Origin: Opitutaceae bacterium UBA4094
GTDB lineage: Bacteria > Verrucomicrobiota > Verrucomicrobiia > Opitutales > Opitutaceae
Direction: 5' to 3'
DNA length: 7,454 nucleotides
Assembly (NCBI GenBank): GCA_002382525.1
Contig: DFYA01000215.1
Span: 17,250-24,703, forward strand
Both the position numbers and the translations under genes were made by a program. This document shows positions 1 to 6,228 of this stretch, in pieces. The notes beneath the pieces are model-generated. The model searched no databases. It was not told where the DNA came from and worked only from the letters and a program-made list of their open reading frames with translations. Positions within the stretch are counted from its first letter, which is position 1. Each line of letters begins with the position of its first letter.

Positions 1-828
1 CTCCACCTCGAGCATCTCGCCTGCCACCAACTCCGGCCGCAACGCTTTCCCGAGGCTGTTGAGGTTGAGCCAGACCACGCCGTGAAACTCCGCGAGTTTT
101 GCCAAATTGTAATTCGTCGTAAGCAGCTTCGCACGCATCGACTGGGCAAGGAACACCAGCTTGGCGTCGATATCGGAGCGCTTGGCCACGTCGCTTTCAT
201 TGATGCGCAGATCGAGCAATTTATTCTTTCGAAGTTCGCCCAATGTCTCCAATCCACGGCGTCCACGCCCCTGCAAGAGTGGATCGTTCGAGTCGGCGAT
301 CGACTGCAGCTCGTTCAGCACAAAACGCGGGATCACCAGCCCCGTGCCCAAAAAGCCGGTGCGGCTGATCCGGGCGATACGCCCGTCGATCAACGCGCTT
401 GTGTCCACCACCACAAGCGGCACGTCCACCTCGTGCGGCACAAACCGCACATACGGGATCACCAGGTTGAACTCATCCTTGCCTCGTAGTGCGATCACCG
501 TCGCCAGATAGGTGCAGACGACAAACAGGGTTAACCGCACCAAAAAGATGATCTCCGGGTCGCCCTGCTCAAGCAGCGGCGAACTACTGAGCATGTAGGA
601 GATCACCGTGCCAACCGCCAACCCGAAGGTGATGGCCGAGAGCCCGCGCAACGAAAATCCTTTCAGCAGGATATCCACCAACACCACCAGACACCCGATT
701 CCAAAACCGACGGCCACCGCCAGCAACCGGTAATCGTCCCAATCGCGCACCGCGTAACACACCAGCCATCCGGCCGCCGCACACAGCGAGACAAATACCA
801 AACGGATTGGAAGAAGAGTTTTATTCAT
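1..828 (-). CDS. PIN/TRAM-domain membrane protein, YacL-like (3' end beyond window)
   Basis: Reading the minus strand from an ATG at 828 gives 276 residues, open to the left edge. Seen: four hydrophobic segments at about residues 8-26, 36-54, 62-81 and 94-114, then a soluble PIN nuclease domain from about 135. That domain carries VVVDTSALIDGR (acidic D142, D148), PRFVLNELQ (E173) and a later Asp (D221). At 262-276 the text LRPELVAGEMLEVE matches the opening of a TRAM RNA-binding domain, whose remainder lies outside the window. Known: this 4-TM + PIN + TRAM architecture is the YacL family, predicted membrane-tethered RNases whose cellular substrate is poorly defined. Odd: the motif usually read as T-(T/N)-D-(Y/F)-N-L is TTNYNL here, with Asn239 at the fourth acidic position. 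No Shine-Dalgarno site precedes the ATG; it was chosen because the first membrane helix follows directly. The gene diverges from the EVE gene. The family call is firm, the substrate unknown. Confidence 0.9.
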   Translation of the reverse strand, partial: MNKTLLPIRLVFVSLCAAAGWLVCYAVRDWDDYRLLAVAVGFGIGCLVVLVDILLKGFSLRGLSAITFGLAVGTVISYMLSSSPLLEQGDPEIIFLVRLTLFVVCTYLATVIALRGKDEFNLVIPYVRFVPHEVDVPLVVVDTSALIDGRIARISRTGFLGTGLVIPRFVLNELQSIADSNDPLLQGRGRRGLETLGELRKNKLLDLRINESDVAKRSDIDAKLVFLAQSMRAKLLTTNYNLAKLAEFHGVVWLNLNSLGKALRPELVAGEMLEVE

Positions 829-987
829 TGAGGAGGCCGGAAATCAGCAGACGGTCCGAACGGACAACGCACCCTCCGACAACGCGGGCCGCCTGCGGAT
901 CGCAGAAATCCACCGTGCGTGGCCGGCTTTTATCTTTTCAACGTCTCTCGTCTCCATGAACTTGCACTGCACCCCTTGATCGCACGT
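829..987. other. Divergent intergenic spacer with short palindromes
   Basis: This 159-bp gap lies between the divergent YacL-like and EVE genes, so promoters for both should sit here, but I see no convincing -35/-10 pair on either strand. It contains a near-palindrome GTCCG-AA-CGGAC (854-865), an 8-bp direct repeat GACAACGC (863-870 and 878-885), and a small hairpin CTGCG-GAT-CGCAG (893-905). These could be operator half-sites or chance in GC-rich DNA. No small gene is supported. Confidence 0.4.
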
Positions 988-1404
988 ATGACAACCCAAT
1001 ACTGGCTGGTGAAATCCGAACCCGAGGCCTACGCGTGGAGCGATCTCGTCCGCGACGGCCGCACCGACTGGACCGGCGTCCGTAATTATCAGGCCCGCAA
1101 CCACCTCAAAGCCATGCGAGTCGGCGACCAGGTTTTCTTCTATGCCAGCGTCACCACGAAGGCCGTGTTGGGTCTCGCCGAGGTCTCGCGCACGGCATTC
1201 CCCGATACCAGCGATGCAAACGACGACCGCTGGATCGCCGTTGAACTCAAACCGCTGCGCCCGCTGCCCCTTCCGGTCACGCTCGATCAGATCAAAGCCG
1301 AACCCGTGCTCAAGGACACCGCGTTGCTCCGGCAAAGCCGGCTCTCCGTCATGCCACTGAGCGCCGCCGAGTTCAAAAAAATCTCCAAACTCGGCGGGCT
1401 CTAG
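988..1404 (+). CDS. EVE-domain protein (THYN1-like, PUA superfamily)
   Basis: This is a 138-residue single-domain protein. Seen: YWLVKSEP at 5-12, WTGVRNYQARNHL at 28-40, GDQVFFYAS at 46-54, then IAVELKPL, KAEPVLKDTALLRQSRLSVMP and a C-terminal KLGGL. All are landmarks of bacterial EVE proteins, and the length is normal for that subfamily. Known: EVE domains are PUA-like folds with an aromatic pocket; THYN1 and relatives bind modified bases in nucleic acids, but the role of stand-alone bacterial members is unsettled. Start: an in-frame ATG 69 bp upstream (919) would add a non-homologous tail, whereas 988 puts the YWLVKSEP motif right at the N-terminus as the family has it. No Shine-Dalgarno site is visible. 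Odd: the common FFYHS(N) motif is FFYAS here, with Ala53 in place of His. No restriction, methylase or other defence gene lies beside it. It converges on the FGE-like gene, 21 bp from stop to stop. Confidence 0.9.
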   Translation: MTTQYWLVKSEPEAYAWSDLVRDGRTDWTGVRNYQARNHLKAMRVGDQVFFYASVTTKAVLGLAEVSRTAFPDTSDANDDRWIAVELKPLRPLPLPVTLDQIKAEPVLKDTALLRQSRLSVMPLSAAEFKKISKLGGL

Positions 1405-1425
1405 ACTGCCGCGTCGGTCGGCGCC

Positions 1426-3144
1426 TCACAACTCCACCAAGATCCGCAGGCCCACATGGCGGGTGCGGTCGCTCTTCGGGCGAAGTTCCGTCGGCACCTT
1501 CAGCAACGCGTCTGCATCGTCCAAGTAGCTACCGCCCATCACCGGCGCCCGATCAGCGTCCGCAGGGGCGTGAGCCCACTCGGCCAAATTGCCCAGCAGT
1601 TCCCCGAAGCCGGTTGTATTCGTTTTTTGGCGACCGACCTCGCGACTACGCCCGCCGCTGTTGGCACTGCTCCACATCTCGCCGCCGTAATCACCGCCCA
1701 AAGCGACCCGGAACTCGTCTGGAGTCGGCAGTCGCACGGTCGCGCCCAAGAGCCACGACAACCGCGTGCAGAATTCTTGCGCATCGTTCCAACTCACCGA
1801 ATCGACAGGGAACGTGCGACCGGGGTTGCGGCTGGGGTTGGTGTTCATGACCAATACATAGAGCGACTGAGGCACCTCGGTCTTCAGCAACAGCCGCTCG
1901 GACACTCCCGGCAGTGGCAGCAGGCGGTCGTAAACTTCATCCTGCAGCGCTCGCAGCTCAGTCTTCCGCAACCCGAGGTAAGCGAGTTTGATTCGCAGGC
2001 TGCCATCAAGGCGACGGCTGCGCGGATACTCCTTGAAGAGGCGTTCCGCCAACTGGCCCGCCTCCTCCAGTTTTTGCTCCGCGGCGATGATTTGCCGTTT
2101 GCGCAAATGCTGAGCGATCGCCCGGTCGAGATCCTCCAACGCGTCCGCCAAGTTCATCGACAGCGCGGTCTGGCGCTTGATGCCAAGGTCCTCGATCCGT
2201 TGTGACGACACAAACCGGCTGCGCGGAAAATTCTGATTCACCTGCAATTGCAGCGTCTCCGCCTCGGTGAACAGCGCGGCCGCCTCCGCCGGACGCCGGC
2301 GAACCACCAACTCGTCGCCCGCCTTCTCTTTAGCCTCGATTTCGGTCGCAATGCCGGCCGCGTTGAGCGACTCGATCTCCGCAGTGAGTCGGTCGGCGCC
2401 CGCGAGATCCGCGTAGCGAGTGCGACCGAACTGCCGGTTGATCCGTTCCTGGGCGTCCCGCGCCGCAGTGTAGGCGGCAAGGGCTTCCGGCCAACGCTGG
2501 TCCGCGGTCGCCTGCCGCGCCCGCGCCACGGCGGCTTTCATTTCGTTATGTATCGGGGCTGCGGATACAGCGTCCACGGCTTGGGCCAGCGAGGTCTCCC
2601 GCACATAATTCTTAAAACGCGAACTTGCGGAACTGCGGTTGATCTCGCGCTGGAGGAGCAGGGCCTCGCTCAACTTCGCGCTCGCGTCCGCGAGGCTGCC
2701 CGCCGCCAAGAGATCCTCGCCGTCTTTTTCGAGACGATCCACCACGACCACTTTCTCCCGCGCCCGCACGTCATCGAGTTCCGTCTCAAGTCGCACCAGC
2801 CGGGTTGATTCCGCCTGACCCGCGCGCGAATAGGTGCGGAGCAATTCTTTTTGTTTTTCCACGGCCTTCTCCAGAGCCGCCTTAGCATCTGCGGTGACTA
2901 GGTTGGCGTCCGCCGCCTGCCGATATTGTTTTTCCAACCGATCAATTTCTTCGGACAGACGAGCAATGGCGGGATCGTCTGCCTCGGTGATCACACTCGA
3001 CGTGTCGCTCACGCGTTTCGGGCCGGCTGTCGCCAAAAAATAATACAACGACGCCAAGGCGCCGATACCGAGCGCACATAACAGCCATATGCGCACTGCG
3101 CGAAAAAAGTTGATAAGATGACGTCTGATCCGGTGAGCCGGCAT
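1426..3144 (-). CDS. Membrane-anchored helical-repeat protein with degenerate FGE/SUMF1-like domain
   Basis: This is a 572-residue protein. Seen: a basic N-terminus, one membrane helix at about 18-39 (an uncleaved anchor, placing the rest outside the inner membrane), a charged helical region from about 55 to 405, and a C-terminal formylglycine-generating-enzyme (FGE-sulfatase) domain at about 421-572. Its landmarks are NTNPSRNPG, FPVDSVSWNDAQEFC, RLPTPDEF (471-478), GNLAEW (518-523), GGSY (537-540) and GLRI (565-568). The middle carries a repeat of period exactly 67 residues. The FGE domain lacks the usual N-terminal 'F.MG' section. Where active FGEs have two cysteines after GGSYL, this protein has Asp542 and Leu547, so catalysis of formylglycine formation is unlikely and a binding or scaffold role is more plausible (inference). 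Start: an in-frame ATG at 3336 would run into tyrA and bury the anchor, so 3144 is preferred; it has no clear Shine-Dalgarno site. Ligand and partners are unknown. Confidence 0.85.
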   Translation of the reverse strand: MPAHRIRRHLINFFRAVRIWLLCALGIGALASLYYFLATAGPKRVSDTSSVITEADDPAIARLSEEIDRLEKQYRQAADANLVTADAKAALEKAVEKQKELLRTYSRAGQAESTRLVRLETELDDVRAREKVVVVDRLEKDGEDLLAAGSLADASAKLSEALLLQREINRSSASSRFKNYVRETSLAQAVDAVSAAPIHNEMKAAVARARQATADQRWPEALAAYTAARDAQERINRQFGRTRYADLAGADRLTAEIESLNAAGIATEIEAKEKAGDELVVRRRPAEAAALFTEAETLQLQVNQNFPRSRFVSSQRIEDLGIKRQTALSMNLADALEDLDRAIAQHLRKRQIIAAEQKLEEAGQLAERLFKEYPRSRRLDGSLRIKLAYLGLRKTELRALQDEVYDRLLPLPGVSERLLLKTEVPQSLYVLVMNTNPSRNPGRTFPVDSVSWNDAQEFCTRLSWLLGATVRLPTPDEFRVALGGDYGGEMWSSANSGGRSREVGRQKTNTTGFGELLGNLAEWAHAPADADRAPVMGGSYLDDADALLKVPTELRPKSDRTRHVGLRILVEL

Positions 3145-3270
3145 ACAATAAAGGGGTAAACGGGTAAAGGGAGGCGTCGATGAAAGTCCCGCCGTCGCAA
3201 AATGCAACGCGTTCCCTGCCCTGGCCGCGATAAACTCGACATCCCCCATCGGTTGGCGTTTCCAGAGGGC
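3145..3270. promoter_or_regulatory. Divergent spacer between FGE-like gene and tyrA, possible promoter and leader
   Basis: This 126-bp gap separates two divergent genes. On the plus strand TACAAT at 3144-3149 is a 5/6 match to a -10 box, but there is no good -35 at 16-18 bp. Just downstream is an 8-nt tandem motif, GGGTAAAC then GGGTAAAG (3154-3169), running into a purine-rich GGGAGG (about 3169-3174). That is a good Shine-Dalgarno sequence five bases before an ATG at 3180. This ATG opens only a 17-codon frame (MKVPPSQNATRSLPWPR, stop at 3231-3233) that is out of frame with tyrA. Promoter and leader roles are inferred; no test is possible from sequence alone. Confidence 0.35.
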
Positions 3271-4119
3271 GTGTTGGAAAACCTCGTCATTCTCGCCCCC
3301 GGCCTGCTTGGCGGCTCCGTCGCCCGCGCCGCCCACGCCCGCGGGCTCGCCCGCCGCATCACCGTCTGGGCGCGTCGTCCCGCCTCACGTCTGCAGTTGC
3401 GCGAACAACCGTGGGTGCAACACGTCGCCGACACGCCCGAAGACGCCGTGCGCGACGCTTCGCTTGTCGTGCTCGCCGCGCCGGTGGAAAAGATCATCGA
3501 ACTCGCCCGTCAAATCGCGCCGCACTTGCCGGAAGGCGCGCTCGTGACCGACGTAGGCAGCGTCAAAGCCGATCTCTGCCGCGCCTGCTCCGCCGCCCTC
3601 GCCCCGCGCGCCCGTTTTGTCGGCGCACATCCGATGGCCGGCAGCGAAAAAACTGGTTGGGAAAACGCCACCGAAACGCTTTTCGAGAAACGCGTGTGCT
3701 TTGTCACGCCGCTCGCCGACGCCGATGGACAGGCCGTATCCGCAGTCGCCGCTTTTTGGCAAGACCTCGGCGCCGAGGTGACCACGGTCACGCCCGACCA
3801 ACACGACGAGATCACCGCGCACATCAGCCACACGCCCCAAGTCCTCGCCACCACGCTCGCCACGTTCCTCGCCGCAAAAAACCCGCAATGGCGCAACCTC
3901 TCCGGCAATGGCCTGCGCGACACCACGCGCATCGCCGCCAGCGACGCCACGATGTGGATCGAGATCTTGCAACAGAACCGCGACGAGGTCCTGCGTGCGT
4001 TGTCGGCGTTTCAAGACGAGTTGCACGGTTTCCAAACCGCCCTCGCCAACCGCGACTGGCCGGAACTCCGCTCCCGCCTCGAACGCGGCAAAGCGTGGCG
4101 CGACGGGTTCCGTCCGTGA
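3271..4119 (+). CDS. tyrA: Prephenate dehydrogenase
   Basis: The enzyme oxidatively decarboxylates prephenate to 4-hydroxyphenylpyruvate in tyrosine biosynthesis; it is cytosolic and uses NAD(P). With the GTG start it has 282 residues, normal for a stand-alone enzyme with no chorismate-mutase fusion and no ACT domain. Seen: a Rossmann dinucleotide loop LAPGLLGGS (8-16) with Ala in place of the first Gly of GxGxxG, TDVGSVK (93-99), HPMAGSEKTG (120-129) whose His120 matches the family's catalytic His, HISHTPQ (184-190), and RDTTRIAASD (216-225). These are diagnostic of the family. Start: an ATG at 3202 would add 23 residues unlike the family. GTG 3271 puts LENLVILAPG at the usual N-terminus, although AGAGGG at 3264-3269 is only one base away; TTG 3274 has better spacing. 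It leads the tyrA-aroA-cmk-plsC cluster. Without an ACT domain, direct tyrosine feedback by that route is not expected. Confidence 0.94.
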   Translation: MLENLVILAPGLLGGSVARAAHARGLARRITVWARRPASRLQLREQPWVQHVADTPEDAVRDASLVVLAAPVEKIIELARQIAPHLPEGALVTDVGSVKADLCRACSAALAPRARFVGAHPMAGSEKTGWENATETLFEKRVCFVTPLADADGQAVSAVAAFWQDLGAEVTTVTPDQHDEITAHISHTPQVLATTLATFLAAKNPQWRNLSGNGLRDTTRIAASDATMWIEILQQNRDEVLRALSAFQDELHGFQTALANRDWPELRSRLERGKAWRDGFRP

Positions 4120-4123
4120 TTTG

Positions 4124-4182
4124 AGTCGCGCAGACTTCCAGTCTGCATCCGATTCAAAAGCAGGCTGGAAGCCCGCGCGACT
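4124..4182. repeat. 59-nt imperfect inverted repeat (REP/MITE-like) between tyrA and aroA
   Basis: Two 23-nt arms, 4124-4146 and 4160-4182, pair around a 13-nt loop. There are 20 Watson-Crick pairs, one G-U pair and two A-C mismatches on the plus strand; on the minus strand the A-C mismatches become G-U pairs. The outer 8 bp (AGTCGCGC / GCGCGACT) are perfect. The left arm also folds on itself: GCAGACT-TCC-AGTCTGC (4130-4146) is a perfect 7-bp hairpin. No T-run follows, so it is not a classic intrinsic terminator. It fills most of the 86-bp spacer. It is probably a dispersed palindromic element that may attenuate transcription or protect the mRNA end (inference). Confidence 0.75.
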
Positions 4183-4205
4183 TCCCGCAAACCTCCGCCC
4201 CCTCC

Positions 4206-5552
4206 ATGTCGCCGCAGCTCCCTGCCGTCCTTCCCATCCAACCCTTCACGCGTCCGGTGCGCGGAGAAGTCACGTTGCCCGGCTCTAAGAGTCTCACCAA
4301 TCGCGCGCTGCTCCTCGCCGCGCTCTGCCACGAAAAAGTCACGCTCACCGGCGCGCTTTTTAGCGAGGACACCCACCTGATGGTCGAGGCGCTCAAAGCC
4401 CTCGGTTTCACCGTCCGGCCCGACTCCGCCGCCGGCACCATCGAGGTTTCCGATCAGGCAAACGGCTTCAAAAACGACGCGCCCGTCGATCTGTTCGTCG
4501 GCCTCGCCGGCACCGCCGCCCGTTTCCTCACCGCCCTTTGCGCCGCCGCCCCGCGGGGCGTCTATCGCATCGACGGCATCCCGCAGATGCGCAAGCGCCC
4601 GATGAAGGGCCTCATCGACGCGCTGCGTTCTCTCGGCGCCGATGTCCGCTGCACGGGCGCGGAAGGCTTTTTCCCGCTCGAAATCCACGCCCGCGGTCTG
4701 CGCGGCGGCGAAGTTTCCATCGACGCCAGCGAAAGCAGCCAGATGCTGTCGGCGTTGTTCATGGTCGCGCCGTTCGCGGACACCCCGGTCCAAGTGAAAC
4801 TCGCCACCTCCGTGCGTGAGCCGTTCGTCCAGATGACCAAGGTCATGATGACCCAGTTCGACTCCGGCACGGCGTTCAACCCCACGACCCAAACCTGGGA
4901 CGTTTCGCGCCAGCGCTACACCTACGGCGGCGTGTATCCGATCGAGCCCGACGCGACCGCCGCGAGCTACTACCTTGCGTTGCCTCTCGCCACTCGGGGC
5001 AGTCTCCACATCGCGCAACTCGCCGAATCGTTTCTCCAAGGTGACACGCGCTTCATCGACGTGCTCAAAAAAGTGGGCGTCTCCGTCGCCAGCCGCAACG
5101 GCGGTATTGACGTGTCCTACGCCGCACCCGCTTCCCGCATTGGAGTGGACGAAAACTTCAACGAGTTCTCCGACACCTTCCTCACGCTCGCCGCCATCGC
5201 TCCGCTGCTCTCCGGCCCCACGCGCATCACTGGCGTCGCCCACTCCCGCAAACAGGAAACCGACCGCGTCGCCGGCATGGTGCGTGAACTCCGCAAGCTC
5301 GGCCAAGAGGTCCACGAACACGAAGACGGCGACGGCCTCACCATCACGCCGCGTCCGCTCAAGTCCGGCGTCGAGATCGAGACTTACGGCGACCACCGCT
5401 TCGCCATGAGTTTCGGTATTCTCGGTTGCCACGACCTGCACGGCGACGGACGCCCGTGGATCTCCATCAAAGACCCCGCCTGCTGCGCCAAGACCTTTCC
5501 CCACTTCTTCAAACTGCTCGAAGATCTCCGCCAACGTTCCCCCTCTTCCTGA
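4206..5552 (+). CDS. aroA: 3-phosphoshikimate 1-carboxyvinyltransferase (EPSP synthase)
   Basis: The enzyme transfers the enolpyruvyl group of PEP to shikimate-3-phosphate, the sixth shikimate-pathway step; it is cytosolic. The 448 residues are slightly longer than the E. coli enzyme. Seen in order: LPGSKSLTNRALLL (Lys28), GLAGTAARFLTAL (99-111), RKRPMKGLIDAL (129-140), ESSQMLSALFM (176-186), DATAASYYLA (249-258), FSDTFLTLAA (catalytic Asp323), KQETDR (Glu351), GDHRFAMS (395-402) and DPACCAKTFP (Lys429). The key catalytic and substrate-contact residues are thus present. Odd: in the PEP/glyphosate loop, E. coli reads GNAGTAMRPL, whereas here Leu100 replaces the usual Asn and Phe107 the Pro. 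The ATG at 4206 is supported by the short N-terminal distance to the PGSKS motif; there is no Shine-Dalgarno site. Its stop overlaps the cmk start (TGATG), which suggests translational coupling. The aroA-cmk pairing is common in bacteria. Confidence 0.97.
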   Translation: MSPQLPAVLPIQPFTRPVRGEVTLPGSKSLTNRALLLAALCHEKVTLTGALFSEDTHLMVEALKALGFTVRPDSAAGTIEVSDQANGFKNDAPVDLFVGLAGTAARFLTALCAAAPRGVYRIDGIPQMRKRPMKGLIDALRSLGADVRCTGAEGFFPLEIHARGLRGGEVSIDASESSQMLSALFMVAPFADTPVQVKLATSVREPFVQMTKVMMTQFDSGTAFNPTTQTWDVSRQRYTYGGVYPIEPDATAASYYLALPLATRGSLHIAQLAESFLQGDTRFIDVLKKVGVSVASRNGGIDVSYAAPASRIGVDENFNEFSDTFLTLAAIAPLLSGPTRITGVAHSRKQETDRVAGMVRELRKLGQEVHEHEDGDGLTITPRPLKSGVEIETYGDHRFAMSFGILGCHDLHGDGRPWISIKDPACCAKTFPHFFKLLEDLRQRSPSS

Positions 5553-6214
5553 TGTCCACCTTCCTGATTGTCGCCATCGACGGCGGCGCCGCGTCCGGCA
5601 AATCCTCCACCTCCCGCGCCCTCAGCGAGCGGTTCAATTTCCTCCACGTCGACACCGGTTCTTACTACCGCGCCATCACTGCGGAGCTGCTTCGCCGTGG
5701 CCTGCGCATCGACCAAATTGACGAGGTCAAAGCCGCCCTGCCCTCGCTGCACCTCGGCACTCAGGTGGACGGACGCGCCGCGCGCATGGAGATCGGCGGG
5801 CGCGTGGTGCCCGAGGCCGAGATCCGCGGACCCGAGGTTACCGCCGCCGTCTCGCACTTCGCCGCCATTCCCGAGGTGCGCGCCGCACTCCTCGCCTATC
5901 AACGCGGCCAAGCCGACGTCGCCCGCACCCACGGCTTCCGCGGCCTCGTCATGGAAGGCCGCGACATCGGCTCTGTCATTTTTCCCAACGCCAATCTGCG
6001 TTTCTTTTTGCACGCCGACGTCGAGGCCCGCGCCAAGCGTCGCGAACTCGAAGGCCGCGCCGACGCCGTCGCCGAACGCGACCGCATGGACGCCACGCGC
6101 AAGGCCAGCCCGCTCGTCCTCGCCTCCGGCGCGATCGACATCGACAGCACCTACCTCAACCTCGAACAGGTCGTGGACAAATTGTCCGCGCTGATCACCG
6201 AAAAACTCGGTTAA
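5552..6214 (+). CDS. cmk: Cytidylate kinase (CMP/dCMP kinase)
   Basis: The enzyme phosphorylates CMP and dCMP with ATP, feeding CDP/dCDP to nucleic-acid and phospholipid synthesis; it is cytosolic. The 220 residues are close to the 227 of E. coli. Seen: a P-loop AIDGGAASGKSSTSR (8-22), the nucleoside-binding DTGSYYRAIT (34-43), EGRDIGSVIFPNANLRFFL (135-153), the basic lid region around 160-185 including RDRMDATRKASPL, and AIDIDST (194-200). All match Cmk rather than the dNMP or adenylate kinases. Start: the frame is open for 42 codons upstream inside aroA, but the ATG at 5552 places the P-loop at residue 11 as in the family and overlaps the aroA stop by one base. No Shine-Dalgarno site is visible, consistent with initiation coupled to aroA termination. 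plsC follows after 14 bp. Confidence 0.96.
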   Translation: MSTFLIVAIDGGAASGKSSTSRALSERFNFLHVDTGSYYRAITAELLRRGLRIDQIDEVKAALPSLHLGTQVDGRAARMEIGGRVVPEAEIRGPEVTAAVSHFAAIPEVRAALLAYQRGQADVARTHGFRGLVMEGRDIGSVIFPNANLRFFLHADVEARAKRRELEGRADAVAERDRMDATRKASPLVLASGAIDIDSTYLNLEQVVDKLSALITEKLG

Positions 6215-6228
6215 CTTTTTCCGCGATC

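Noticed and set aside
844..1335. 163-codon minus-strand frame over the EVE gene
   Set aside because: It is antisense to the well-supported EVE domain; the only attraction was that it would fill the 829-987 spacer, but no domain or start signal supports it.
988..1404. Defence island around the EVE gene
   Set aside because: EVE domains do occur in restriction and defence settings, but no nuclease, methylase, toxin or helicase gene is adjacent; the flanks are a YacL-like protein and an FGE-like membrane protein.
1456..2205. 249-codon plus-strand frame opposite the FGE-like gene (with others at 2248-2808)
   Set aside because: The minus strand codes for a protein with a membrane anchor, a regular 67-residue repeat and FGE motifs; the plus-strand translation is Arg/Gln-rich with no recognisable motif.
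3145..3336. 64-residue N-terminal extension of the FGE-like protein starting at 3336
   Set aside because: It would overlap the tyrA coding start on the other strand and put the membrane anchor in the interior of the protein; the extension has no recognisable feature.
3411..4124. Arg-rich 237-codon frame overlapping tyrA in another frame
   Set aside because: The composition (Arg and Ala runs) is typical of an out-of-frame reading of GC-rich DNA, and tyrA motifs occupy the correct frame throughout.
4130..4146. Intrinsic terminator for tyrA
   Set aside because: The hairpin is perfect, but no T-run follows, and it is one arm of a larger symmetric element better described as a repeat.
4011..5534. 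507-codon open frame on the minus strand antisense to aroA
   Set aside because: It is the reverse complement of a clearly recognised EPSP synthase. Its protein is rich in Gly, Arg, Glu, Val and Ala with no domain, and such long antisense frames are expected from GC-rich codon usage.
5384..6013. 209-codon minus-strand frame opposite cmk
   Set aside because: It is antisense to intact Cmk motifs, with a low-complexity Gly/Ala/Glu translation.
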